64,000 nucleotides of DNA from Streptomyces roseifaciens. GTDB lineage: Bacteria; Actinomycetota; Actinomycetes; Streptomycetales; Streptomycetaceae. The position numbers and the translations under genes were made by a program. The first letter of the stretch is position 1; every line of letters begins with the position of its first letter. The notes under the pieces are model-generated. The model did no database searches and was not told the origin of the DNA. It saw nothing but the letters and a program-made list of their open reading frames with translations. Positions 1 through 8,476 of the stretch are shown here, one piece after another. The stretch covers positions 744,001 through 808,000 of the forward strand of contig NZ_LNBE01000003.1 of NCBI RefSeq assembly GCF_001445655.1, written 5' to 3'.

Positions 1-2
1 TC

Positions 3-611
3 ATCGACGTCGGCACGGGCATCCCCACCTCGCCCAACACCCACGAGGTGGCCCGGGAGATCGCGCCGGACGTCCGGGTGGCCTACGTCGACAACGACCC
101 GATCGTCGCCACTCACGCGGGCGCCAAGCTCACCGGCACCGGGCAGGCCGGCTTCGTCCTCGGCGACGTGCGCGACCCGGAGGCGGTCCTGGCCCGCCCC
201 GAGGTGCGCGAGCTGATCGACTTCGGCGAGCCGGTGGCCCTGCTGCTCGTGGCCGTCCTCCACTTCGTCACCGACGAGGAGGACCCCGCTGGCATCGTCG
301 CGGCCTTCGCCGACGCACTCCCCGCCGGCAGCCACCTCGTGCTCTCCCACGCCACGGCCGAGCCGTACGAGGGGTACGCGGACGGCTACACCGACGTCAA
401 GGCCCGCGACCGCGTCGTCGGCACGTACAAGAACGCCACCGCCGGTCTCAACCTGCGCGACCGCGCCGCCGTCGAGCCGCTCTTCGGGGACTTCGAGCTC
501 CTGGACCCGGGCCTGGTCCGGGTGCCGCTGTGGCGGCCGGACGGGCCGGTCCCGGGCCCGGCGGAGCTCAACGACACGATCTTCTACGGGGGAGTGGGCC
601 GCAAGGGCTAG
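3..611 (+). CDS. SAM-dependent methyltransferase (DUF574/PF04672-like), 5' end cut by the window
   Basis: The reading frame is open from the first bases, so the start lies upstream of the window. The first visible residues contain a glycine-rich SAM-binding motif (DVGTGIPTSPN) followed by an acidic strand end (YVDNDP), typical of the Streptomyces DUF574 methyltransferases. A later segment (ALLLVAVLHFV) fits the post-II region of the Rossmann methyltransferase fold. About 202 residues are visible; full proteins in this family usually run to about 270. The substrate is unknown. The stop codon overlaps that of the convergent next gene by 4 bases (CTAG). Confidence 0.85.
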   Translation: MDVGTGIPTSPNTHEVAREIAPDVRVAYVDNDPIVATHAGAKLTGTGQAGFVLGDVRDPEAVLARPEVRELIDFGEPVALLLVAVLHFVTDEEDPAGIVAAFADALPAGSHLVLSHATAEPYEGYADGYTDVKARDRVVGTYKNATAGLNLRDRAAVEPLFGDFELLDPGLVRVPLWRPDGPVPGPAELNDTIFYGGVGRKG

Positions 612-1189
612 CCCGCCGCCGGGGCCGTCTCCGCCTGCGGGCGGGCCGGGACGTCGCAGGTGTCCTTGAAGCCCTGGCTGTGCAGGCCGAGCGCCGCGTT
701 CGTGCGCGAGCGGAGGTTCTCCACCGCGATCATCGCGGTCAGCTCGACGAACGCGGCGTCGCCCAGGCGCAGCCGCAGCCGCTCCGCCAGGTCGTCCTCG
801 ACGGCCGGCGGGGTGGCCGTCATCGCCTCGGCGTACTCCAGCACGTCCCGCTCCAGCGGGGTGTACAGGTCGCTGTCCCGCCACACCGGGATGTCGCGCA
901 GCTTCTCCTGCGGCATCCCGTGCCCGCGGTTGACCCAGTAGCCGAAGTCCATGCACCACGAGCAGCCGATCGCCGCCGCCGACGCCATCTCGGCCAGCGC
1001 CTTCAGCTGCGGGTCCAGCTTGTTCCAGCGGGCCAGCGACATCTCGAAGCGGGCCGTCGTGAGCAGCACGCGCCGGTTGTGGGCGGCGGCCATGAGCGGC
1101 TCCAGCACCTTGCCGTACGTGCGCTTGCTGTACCACTGCACGAGCCGGATCAGGGGGGTGCGGTCCGGGGTGAGCGAGATCCTGGCCAT
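608..1189 (-). CDS. Carboxymuconolactone decarboxylase family protein
   Basis: The 193-residue protein has the AhpD/CMD-type redox motif CSWC (C76, C79) followed by MDFG, and a helical C-terminal half. Such proteins are usually small peroxidase or decarboxylase-like enzymes; the CxxC pair suggests an alkylhydroperoxidase-like thiol activity. The ATG chosen begins MARISLTP and has a GGAGGA ribosome site about 6 bases upstream. The frame stays open further upstream, but that stretch has no homology-like features and runs into the divergent AlkB-like gene. The physiological substrate cannot be told. Confidence 0.85.
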   Translation of the reverse strand: MARISLTPDRTPLIRLVQWYSKRTYGKVLEPLMAAAHNRRVLLTTARFEMSLARWNKLDPQLKALAEMASAAAIGCSWCMDFGYWVNRGHGMPQEKLRDIPVWRDSDLYTPLERDVLEYAEAMTATPPAVEDDLAERLRLRLGDAAFVELTAMIAVENLRSRTNAALGLHSQGFKDTCDVPARPQAETAPAAG

Positions 1190-1340
1190 GGCGGGTCCTC
1201 CATCGGGACGGTGTGTGCTTGCCTCTGCCCGTACGACGGACGGGACCCGCGGATCCGTGACATCCCGCGCCGCCGTAGCGGTGAGACGGCCGTCACACCG
1301 TCCGGCGGGGGCCCGGGGGAGCCGTCCTAGGCTGGGCGGC

Positions 1341-1988
1341 ATGGACGACGAGCTCTTCCCCCGGCCCCGGGCCGAGGTCGCCCCGGGAGCGGTCCACGTC
1401 CCCGGCCGGCTGGACCTCGCGGCCCAGCAGCGCCTGCTCGCCGCCTGCCGGACGTGGGCGCGGCCCCCGGCCGGCCTGCGGACCGTCCGCATGCCGACCG
1501 GCGGGCAGATGTCCGTGCGCACCGTCTGCCTGGGCTGGCACTGGTACCCCTACGGTTACGCCCGCACCGTCGTGGACGGGGACGGTGCGCCGGTCAAGCC
1601 CTTCCCCGCCTGGCTGGGCCGGATGGCCGTGCAGGCCGTCGCCGACGCCTACGGCACGGAGCCGGAGCCCGCCGCGTACGACATCGCCCTGGTCAACTTC
1701 TACGACGGCCACGCGAAGATGGGCATGCACCAGGACGCGGACGAGAAGTCGGCGGCCCCGGTCGTCTCCCTGAGCCTCGGCGACAGCTGCGTCTTCCGCT
1801 TCGGCACCCCCGGCGGCCGGGGCCGCCCCTGGACCGACGTCGAGCTGCGCAGCGGCGACCTCTTCGTCTTCGGCGGCCCCTCGCGCCTTGCCTACCACGG
1901 GGTGCCGCGCACCCGTCCCGGCACCGCCCCCGCCGCGCTCGGCCTCACCGGCCGACTGAACCTCACCCTCCGTGTGAGTGGGCTCTGA
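1341..1988 (+). CDS. AlkB-like 2OG-Fe(II) dioxygenase (DNA/RNA alkylation repair)
   Basis: The 215-residue protein carries the full AlkB iron and 2-oxoglutarate signature: H130-x-D132 (GMHQDADE), H186 (AYHGV) and R205/R211 in GRLNLTLRV. These positions are almost the same as in E. coli AlkB (H131, D133, H187, R204, R210). AlkB enzymes oxidatively remove methyl groups from 1-methyladenine and 3-methylcytosine in nucleic acids. The ATG start leaves about 150 bases to the divergent CMD-like gene, enough for two promoters. No adaptive-response partner gene is adjacent. Confidence 0.9.
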   Translation: MDDELFPRPRAEVAPGAVHVPGRLDLAAQQRLLAACRTWARPPAGLRTVRMPTGGQMSVRTVCLGWHWYPYGYARTVVDGDGAPVKPFPAWLGRMAVQAVADAYGTEPEPAAYDIALVNFYDGHAKMGMHQDADEKSAAPVVSLSLGDSCVFRFGTPGGRGRPWTDVELRSGDLFVFGGPSRLAYHGVPRTRPGTAPAALGLTGRLNLTLRVSGL

Positions 1989-2128
1989 GAAGACCGTGCG
2001 GGGATTTCGTGGGCTCTCCGGAAGAAGCCCTGCACAGAAGGCCGGTGGCGTTGCTGCACGGGAAAATTCACGTGCATCTGCGCGCGCGACCCTGCACAGT
2101 GGATCCCCGGCACTGCGCCGGCCGCGCG

Positions 2129-2159
2129 TCCGGGCTCATATCACGGGGGTGAGCCCGGA
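2129..2159. terminator. Hairpin in the 300-base AlkB/MBL intergenic stretch
   Basis: Perfect 10-base arms (TCCGGGCTCA and TGAGCCCGGA) flank an 11-base loop in the otherwise gene-free stretch between the AlkB-like gene and the MBL-fold gene. It lacks a T-run, as is common in Streptomyces. It may be a terminator for the upstream gene or an operator. Nothing else stands out in this gap. Confidence 0.5.
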
Positions 2160-2289
2160 GGCGCGAGCAGCCGGACGTTCACCGGTACCTCGGGAAAAGG
2201 CAGCCGGACCGTCGCGCAGGGGCCGCCGCGAGCCCGCCGGGTGGGGGCGGATAATGGCATGACCTGGCCGCATTCGCCCTGGAGGTGCC

Positions 2290-3465
2290 GTGACCGGCTC
2301 CCGCCCGACAAGCTCACCGCTCGACGCCCTGCGCCCGGCCGCATTCGGCGCGGACCCGTCCGGGGAGCGGATGGCGCGCATCCGGCGGTCACCGAACTTC
2401 GCCGACGGCGTGTTCACCAACCCCGTCGGCGCCGAGCGCACCCCCTCGGCCGCCCTGCTGAAGTTCCTGCCCACGTACTTCCGCGCGGAGCAGCGGGCCC
2501 GCCGGGCACCCGGCGGCACCGTGCCGGTCCACCCCACCACCGTGGCCGACCTCGCCGTCCCCGCCGCCTCCGGGCTGCGTCTGACCTGGATGGGCCACTC
2601 CAGCGTCCTGGCCGAGATCGACGGCGCCCGCGTGCTCTTCGACCCCGTCTGGTCGGAGCGCTGCTCCCCCTTCGCCTTCGCGGGCCCCAAGCGCCTGCAC
2701 CCGGTGCCGGTGCCGCTGAGAGAGACCGGGCCGGTGGACGCCGTGGTCATCTCCCACGACCACTACGACCACCTGGACATGGCGACCGTACGGGCGCTGG
2801 CCCGCGGCACCGGCGCGCACTTCGTCGTACCGCTGGGCGTCGGCGCCCACCTCGAACACTGGGGAGTGCCGACCGGGCGGATCACCGAGCTCGACTGGCA
2901 CGAGACGGCCCGCGTCGCCGGCCTCTCCTTCACCGCCACCCCCGCCCGGCACTTCTGCGGCAGGGCGCTGCGCAACACCCAGCACACCCTGTGGGCCTCC
3001 TGGGTCGTGGCCGGCTCCGAACACCGGATCTTCCACAGCGGCGACACCGGATACTTCCCCGGCTTCGCGGACATCGGCGCGCAGTACGGCCCGTTCGACG
3101 CCACCATGATCCAGATCGGGGCCTACTCCGAGTTCTGGCCGGACATCCACATGACGCCGGACGAAGGCATGCAGGCCCACGTCGACCTGCAGGGCGACGC
3201 CGCCCGCGGAGTGATGCTCCCCATCCACTGGGGCACCTTCAACCTCGCCCCGCACCCCTGGGAGGAGCCCGCCGAGGACTCCGTGGCCGCGGCCGCCCGC
3301 CACGGCGCCCGGATCGCGACCCCGCGCCCCGGGCAGCCGTTCGAACCGGTGAACGGGCTGCCGGACGACCCCTGGTGGCGGGCGGTGGCGGTGCGTCCGG
3401 TGGCGGCGGCCGCGGAGACGGCGGCGTCCGGCACCGCGAGGCCGAAGGTGTCCCTGCGGGCCTGA
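2290..3465 (+). CDS. MBL-fold metallo-hydrolase (NAPE-PLD/RomA-like)
   Basis: The 391-residue protein has the metallo-beta-lactamase zinc motif HDHYDHLD (H156, H158, D160, H161), with later ligands in PARHF, HSGDTGY and IHWGTF. The TWMGHSSVL segment just before the first motif is typical of the beta-lactamase_2/NAPE-PLD branch, whose members hydrolyse phosphodiester or lactone bonds. It starts at a GTG preceded by GGAGGTGCC. The N-terminal 90 residues have no obvious signal peptide, so a cytoplasmic or peripheral location is likely. The C-terminal tail is alanine-rich. The substrate is unknown. Confidence 0.85.
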   Translation: MTGSRPTSSPLDALRPAAFGADPSGERMARIRRSPNFADGVFTNPVGAERTPSAALLKFLPTYFRAEQRARRAPGGTVPVHPTTVADLAVPAASGLRLTWMGHSSVLAEIDGARVLFDPVWSERCSPFAFAGPKRLHPVPVPLRETGPVDAVVISHDHYDHLDMATVRALARGTGAHFVVPLGVGAHLEHWGVPTGRITELDWHETARVAGLSFTATPARHFCGRALRNTQHTLWASWVVAGSEHRIFHSGDTGYFPGFADIGAQYGPFDATMIQIGAYSEFWPDIHMTPDEGMQAHVDLQGDAARGVMLPIHWGTFNLAPHPWEEPAEDSVAAAARHGARIATPRPGQPFEPVNGLPDDPWWRAVAVRPVAAAAETAASGTARPKVSLRA

Positions 3466-3490
3466 GCGGCGGGTGGGCCCGGCCCGGCTC

Positions 3491-3537
3491 GGCACCGCCG
3501 GATGCGTCGCCGGTGGTTGCGCGCCGCTGCGGCGGGA
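3491..3537. repeat. Dispersed intergenic repeat, copy 1
   Basis: This roughly 47-base GC-rich segment between two convergent genes matches a second segment at 61677-61723 at about 40 of 47 positions, in the same orientation. Neither copy lies in a convincing gene. It begins with GGCACCGCCGG and ends with TGCGGCGGGA. It looks like a dispersed non-coding repeat, possibly structural or a mobile remnant. Confidence 0.5.
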
Positions 3538-3660
3538 AGAAAGGGCCGGCGCTGCAGCCACACCTCCGCCGCAGCGCTGCGTAACCCCCACGACGTGGTC
3601 GGCGGTGCCCGGACCGGCCCGGACCCACGGGTCTGCGCGGCCGTGCGGGGTACCGCGCTC

Positions 3661-6600
3661 TCAGAAGTGCAGCTCCACGTCGCAGCAGGAGTCGCGCCGG
3701 AGCTGCCGCGACACCTCCAGCCACGCGTCGGCGGCGGCCCGCACCCCGGGCGGCGCCGCAGGAACGCCGGACGCGCCGTACGCCTCGACGAGCCGCGCCT
3801 GCTCGTAGGGAACCCCGCCGCGCAGCACCGAAGCCGTCCGCACCAGCGCGTCGAAGTCCGTGAACGGGTCGCCGTCCACCACCGTCACGTCCGCGAGCTT
3901 GCCGGGCTCCAGCGTGCCCAGGTCCCGGTCCGCGCCGAAGACCCGGGCGGGCAGCACGGTCGCCGTCCGCAGCGCCTGTGCCGCGGACAGCCCGTAGCGG
4001 TGCAGCGCGCGCAGCCCCATGTGCAGGGCGAGACCCACGGGCACCAGCGGGGCGTCCGTCCCCAGGGCCACGGCGCCGCCGCCCGCCAGCACCCGCCGGT
4101 AGACGCCGATCTCGCGCTCGAGGGTGGCCAGCTGGTCGGCGGTCGGCCGGGCGGCCGCGGTCCGGCGGACGACCTCCACGTCCCACGGCGGCATCAGCTT
4201 CGTCACCCGCGGGTCCTGCGCCAGGGCCGGGTTCTCGCCCAGCAGCGGCACCGAGGTGAAGATCGTGGCGACGAGGTGGAAGTCCCCGCGCGTGTAGATC
4301 TCCTCCACGTCCTGGTAGGCGCGCCCCGACGCGCTCGTCGCGTGCCCGAACTCCAGCCGCTGCGTGGCCTGCAGATGGGTCGTCAGGTCCTGGCCGAGCT
4401 GGACGCCCGGCGAGAGGAGGTGGCTGCCGGCGCGGACCCCGAGCCGCTCGTGCGCGAAGCGGGACGCTTCCTCCATCACCCAGCCGGGCGCGCGGACGTA
4501 GGTCTTGACGAAGTCCCAGTCGAGGGCCGCGGCGCGGGACAGCGACCGGTGCAGCCCTTCGCGGGTGCGGTGCGCCCGGCCCATGCTGTACGCGACGCGC
4601 GAGCCGTCGAGCAGCTCTCCGGTCGTCAGCATCCGCGGCCCGGCCAGCTCGCCCGCCGCCACGGCCTCGCGGATGCGGGCCTGCTCGTAGGCGCCGCCGC
4701 CGAACGAGACCGCGGTGGTGATCCCGTAGGCCAGCTGCAGCGCCGTCTGCCGGCCGCCGTACGTGTTCTGGTACGGGTGGGTGTGGGCGTCCCACAGGCC
4801 GGGGATCACCGTGCCGGAGGAGGCGTCGACGGTGCGGACGGCCGCGCGCCGCACCCGGTGGGGCTCGACGGCGTCGATCCGCCCGCCGCGGACCACCAGG
4901 TCGACGTCCTCGCGGACGGTCTCCCCGGTGCCGTCCCAGAACCTGCCGGCGTGCACGACCGTGTCGGCGGGGACCGGGCGCCGGTAGTCGAGGGGGATGC
5001 GGAGCGTACGGGTGGACGCGTCGTGGACGTCGAGGAGGCGCAGCCGGCCGTCGGCGGCCAGGTAGAGGATCTTCCGGGAGTCCGCGGACCAGGAGGGGTG
5101 ATCGGCGGCGCCGTCCGTGAGCCGGCGCGGCTCGCCGTCCGGGGTGCCGTCGGGCCGCACCGGCAGCAGCCACAGGGCGGACTCGGAGATCACCGCCATG
5201 TGGCGGCCGTCGGGCGACCAGACGGGCCCGCAGTCGTAGCGGTCGGCGATCGAGGCGTGCGGGGCGAGCGCGTGCAGGCGGGCGCTGCCGTCCGTCGTGT
5301 CGACGACCCGGATGAGGTTGTACCCCTCACGGAACCGCTGGTTCAGCCGGTTGCGGTCGCACAGGGCGATGTACCGCCCGTCCGGGGACCAGCTCGGTCT
5401 GCCCGGCAGCCCGCCGCCGCCCAGGGGGGAGGCGAGCACCCGGTCCGTGCCGGCGGCGAGGTCGCGCACCACGAGCCCGCCGGTCAGGTCCAGGGCGGCC
5501 AGCCGCCGGCCGTCGGGGGACAGGACGGGGTAGGCGCGGCCGCCCCCGGCCAGCTCGGTCTCCTCGCCGGAGGCGAGATCGTGACGGCGCGCGGCGAGCA
5601 GGCCGCCGCGGTCGTCGGCATAGACCAGGGACCGGCCGTCGGGCGACCAGACGGGCCCGAAGACGTAGCGCGTGGGATCGGACTTCACGACCCGGCGCGG
5701 CGGCCGCCCGCCCGCGACGTCGGCGACCCAGAGCGCATTGAGCGCGGCGAAGGCGACCTGGCGGGCGTCGGGCGAGAGGGCCGGGAGGTGCAGGGAGCGG
5801 ACGCCGTGCACGCCGCCGCCGTCGAGGTCGTACCGCTTGGTGCGGTAGCGCGGCCGGGCGACGGGCAGGCGGCCGAGGAAGGGGATGACGCGGGCGTCCC
5901 GCGGCGCCTTCGGGCGGACGACCCGGAACGTGCCGCCGACGGTCAGGAGCAGCTCGTCGGCCGAGACCCAGCGGGGCGGGACGGGCTCGACGTCCCCGTC
6001 GACCGGGACGGGCGCACCGTCGACGACCAGGGTGCAGCCGGCCTTGGGCGCGGCGGTCGTCCGCAGGTAGGCCAGGCGCCCGTCCGGCGCGACGGCCGGG
6101 GTCATGACCTGCGCGGCCTCGGTCTCGGTGTGCTCGGCCCGCACCGGCCCCTGCCCGTCGGCGGGGACGGACGCGATCGTGCGGGCCTCCAGCGCGGTCC
6201 CGGCGACGCGGGCGCGGATGAACAGCAGCCGCGAGCCGTCCGGCGACCACACGGGGTCGAAGTCCTCCCACGCGCCGTCCTGCAGCGGCCCCTCCTGCCC
6301 GCCCACCCCGGTGACCTGCGTGAGCGCACCGCTCCGCACGTCCACCACCCACACCCGGTACGGGCTGCCCGCCACCGGGTCGCCGCCCCGCTCGGAGGCG
6401 AAGGCGATCCGCGTGCCGTCGGGCGACCAGGCGGGCCCGCGGTCGTCCCACGGCCCGTCCGTGAGCTGCCGCAGCCCGCTGCCGTCGGGCCGCAGCGTCC
6501 AGATGTGGAAGCCGCCGCCCCGGTAGGCGCAGACGGCCAGCTGCCGGCCGTCGGGCGAGTGCACGGGCCGGGTCGGCTCCAGATCGGCCGGGGTGATCGC

Positions 6601-6897
6601 GACGGCCTCCCCGCCCTTGCGGGGCAGGGACCACAGCACGTTCTGCACCTCGGCGACCAGCCGGTCCCCGGCGGGGGAGAGGCTCGCCGCCCCGTTGGTG
6701 GCGGCCGTGAAGGACAGCACCCCGCCCCCGCCCCCGGCGGGCACCGCCGCGGCCACCGCCGCCGGCAGCGCACCCGCAACCCCGGCCACCGCCGCGGTAC
6801 CGGCCGCGGCCTGCAGGAACCTGCGCCGGGAGAGGGCGGAGGGGGAAGAGGGGGAGGGGAGGGGCGAACGAGGAGCCGGAACGTCCGAGGTGGCCAA
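3661..6897 (-). CDS. Tat-exported TolB-like beta-propeller / amidohydrolase fusion
   Basis: The 1078-residue protein has a twin-arginine signal (SRRRFL at 23-28, then an alanine-rich hydrophobic core). Many WSPDG/SPDGR repeats from about 50 to 620 form a WD40/PD40 (TolB-like) beta-propeller. An amidohydrolase domain follows at about 640-1060, with the metal motif AHTHP near residue 705 and a TDAPLVP segment near the end. Enzymes of this design are exported hydrolases acting on peptides or cyclic amides. I chose a TTG start because AGGAGG lies just 4 bases upstream; the frame is open further upstream but without coding character. It stands alone on the minus strand. Confidence 0.85.
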   Translation of the reverse strand: MATSDVPAPRSPLPSPSSPSALSRRRFLQAAAGTAAVAGVAGALPAAVAAAVPAGGGGGVLSFTAATNGAASLSPAGDRLVAEVQNVLWSLPRKGGEAVAITPADLEPTRPVHSPDGRQLAVCAYRGGGFHIWTLRPDGSGLRQLTDGPWDDRGPAWSPDGTRIAFASERGGDPVAGSPYRVWVVDVRSGALTQVTGVGGQEGPLQDGAWEDFDPVWSPDGSRLLFIRARVAGTALEARTIASVPADGQGPVRAEHTETEAAQVMTPAVAPDGRLAYLRTTAAPKAGCTLVVDGAPVPVDGDVEPVPPRWVSADELLLTVGGTFRVVRPKAPRDARVIPFLGRLPVARPRYRTKRYDLDGGGVHGVRSLHLPALSPDARQVAFAALNALWVADVAGGRPPRRVVKSDPTRYVFGPVWSPDGRSLVYADDRGGLLAARRHDLASGEETELAGGGRAYPVLSPDGRRLAALDLTGGLVVRDLAAGTDRVLASPLGGGGLPGRPSWSPDGRYIALCDRNRLNQRFREGYNLIRVVDTTDGSARLHALAPHASIADRYDCGPVWSPDGRHMAVISESALWLLPVRPDGTPDGEPRRLTDGAADHPSWSADSRKILYLAADGRLRLLDVHDASTRTLRIPLDYRRPVPADTVVHAGRFWDGTGETVREDVDLVVRGGRIDAVEPHRVRRAAVRTVDASSGTVIPGLWDAHTHPYQNTYGGRQTALQLAYGITTAVSFGGGAYEQARIREAVAAGELAGPRMLTTGELLDGSRVAYSMGRAHRTREGLHRSLSRAAALDWDFVKTYVRAPGWVMEEASRFAHERLGVRAGSHLLSPGVQLGQDLTTHLQATQRLEFGHATSASGRAYQDVEEIYTRGDFHLVATIFTSVPLLGENPALAQDPRVTKLMPPWDVEVVRRTAAARPTADQLATLEREIGVYRRVLAGGGAVALGTDAPLVPVGLALHMGLRALHRYGLSAAQALRTATVLPARVFGADRDLGTLEPGKLADVTVVDGDPFTDFDALVRTASVLRGGVPYEQARLVEAYGASGVPAAPPGVRAAADAWLEVSRQLRRDSCCDVELHF

Positions 6898-7143
6898 CTG
6901 TCCTCCTGAGCCGGGGGAGTTGCAGCGCAGCGCGAGCGGCGTCGGGAGCCCGATGCTCCCACGGGGGGCGGGAGGGTGGTCAACACCGCGCGGGGCGGAA
7001 GGGGACGACGGCGCCCGCCAAGCCGCACAAAAGGTGCATTCCACGCCGATCGCCCCATGGAAGCCGTGCGCGATCACCCCGTGAAGTGCGGTATTGTTCT
7101 CGTGCGCGGTCGGCAAGGGCGAGAGCCCGGGCCGGGCAAGCAC

Positions 7144-7217
<74 letters not shown>

Positions 7218-7228
7218 CACGGTGCAAC

Positions 7229-7268
7229 AGCCCGCTGAGCAGGAAGAAATTCCAGCTCAGCGGGCTTT
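7229..7268 (+). terminator. Terminator after tRNA-Pro
   Basis: Perfect 12-base arms (AGCCCGCTGAGC and GCTCAGCGGGCT) start 12 bases after the tRNA and are followed by TTTGT. Because the phosphatase gene converges and ends at 7277, the hairpin probably serves both directions. Confidence 0.85.
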
Positions 7269-7276
7269 GTCGTGGA

Positions 7277-8386
7277 TCAGGGCCGGCCGGCGCGCAAGCA
7301 CACGGCCAGGGCGGCGATGTCGTCGTCCAGGCCTCCGTTGCTGAAGCGGAGGAGGTCGCGGTGGAGGTCGTCCAGCAGTTCGCGGGGCTGGGTCGAGGGC
7401 TGGTGGCTCATCCAGTCCGCCAGGGGGAAGAAGCTGCCGCTGCGGTCGCGGGCCTCGGTGACGCCGTCGGTGTAGAGGAGCAGCTGGTCGTCCGTGGTGA
7501 AGTCGAAGGTGTCGATGCTGTAGCAATCGCCGATCAGGTCCGCGAGGTTGAGCAGCGGTGAGGGTGCGGAGGGGTTCAGGACGCGCACGCCCTCGCGGCT
7601 CAGGAGCAGCGGCGGGGGGTGCCCGCAGTTGAGGATCCTGACGCGGCCCTCCCCGTACGGGATCTCGACGAGGACTGCGGTGGTGAAGCGTTCCATCAGG
7701 TCGTCGGGGGGAAACGAGGCGTTGTAGCGGGTGCTGCTGGCCTCCAGGCGGCGTGCGACGCCGCCCAGGTCGGGCTCGTCGTGGGCGGCCTCCCGGAAGG
7801 AGTTGACCACCGCCGCGGCCGTTCCCACCGCCGCCAGGCCCTTGCCCCGTACGTCGCCGATGAGCAGCCGGACCCCGTACTGCGTGGTGACCGCCTCGTA
7901 GAAGTCGCCGCCGATGCGGGCCTCCGCGGCGGCGGCGAGGTAGAGCGCCTCGATCTCGACGCTCCCGAAGCGGCGCGGCATCGGGCTCAGGACCACCTTC
8001 TGCGCCGCGTCGGCGACGAGCCGGACCTGGAAGAGGGCCTGCTCCCGCTGGAGCCGGACGTGGCTGCCGTAGGCGGCGGCCACGGTGACCGCGACGATGC
8101 CCGCCACCGTGTACCACGCGCCCAGGCCGGGGAACACGAGGCTGAGGCCGATCATGAGCAGGAAGCAGACCGTCCCCAGCAGCACGGTGGGCAGCACGGG
8201 CCACATGGCGGCCGCGAGGGCGGGGGCCGCGGGCAGGATGCGGCTGAAGGCCATGTCCGGGGGCGTGGAGTACGCCAGGCCGGCGATGACCACGGTCAGG
8301 ATCACCGGGGACAGCAGGACGAGGGGCCCCGGGCCGTGGGGACTACGGAGTCGCAGCTGTCCAGGCTTGACCATGATGCACAGCAT
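7277..8386 (-). CDS. Membrane-bound PP2C/SpoIIE-family serine phosphatase
   Basis: The protein has three or four hydrophobic segments in its first 110 residues and then a SpoIIE-type PP2C domain. Metal-binding motifs are visible: GGDFYEA, GDVRGKG, LYTDGVTEA and DDDIAALAV. Such proteins usually dephosphorylate anti-sigma-factor antagonists in Streptomyces signalling, so a membrane-linked stress or developmental sensor is likely. There is no GAF or PAS sensor domain. The start may be this ATG or one four codons later (MVKPG); neither has a clear ribosome site. A palindrome overlaps the start. Confidence 0.85.
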   Translation of the reverse strand: MLCIMVKPGQLRLRSPHGPGPLVLLSPVILTVVIAGLAYSTPPDMAFSRILPAAPALAAAMWPVLPTVLLGTVCFLLMIGLSLVFPGLGAWYTVAGIVAVTVAAAYGSHVRLQREQALFQVRLVADAAQKVVLSPMPRRFGSVEIEALYLAAAAEARIGGDFYEAVTTQYGVRLLIGDVRGKGLAAVGTAAAVVNSFREAAHDEPDLGGVARRLEASSTRYNASFPPDDLMERFTTAVLVEIPYGEGRVRILNCGHPPPLLLSREGVRVLNPSAPSPLLNLADLIGDCYSIDTFDFTTDDQLLLYTDGVTEARDRSGSFFPLADWMSHQPSTQPRELLDDLHRDLLRFSNGGLDDDIAALAVCLRAGRP

Positions 8387-8405
8387 ATCCAGCCAATATG
8401 GATAT
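8385..8405. promoter_or_regulatory. Palindrome over the phosphatase start
   Basis: ATATCCA and TGGATAT arms with a 7-base spacer overlap the first codon of the phosphatase gene. The site lies in an unusually AT-rich pocket, which fits a promoter -10 region or an operator. The binding protein is unknown. Confidence 0.4.
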
Positions 8406-8445
8406 ACGGGGCCTTATGGGATGAATCTACCCCCACCTGGGGTAT

Positions 8446-8476
8446 CCGCTCCGCCTGCCTCAGGCCGGCGGAGCGG
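8446..8476. terminator. Terminator at the end of the broken monooxygenase
   Basis: CCGCTCCGCC and GGCGGAGCGG arms with an 11-base loop overlap the last codons of the monooxygenase pseudogene on the minus strand. No T-run follows. Confidence 0.55.

Noticed and set aside
951..1340. Extended N-terminus for the AlkB-like protein
   Set aside because: The open frame continues upstream but overlaps the CMD-like gene on the other strand, and the protein from the 1341 ATG already covers the whole family length.
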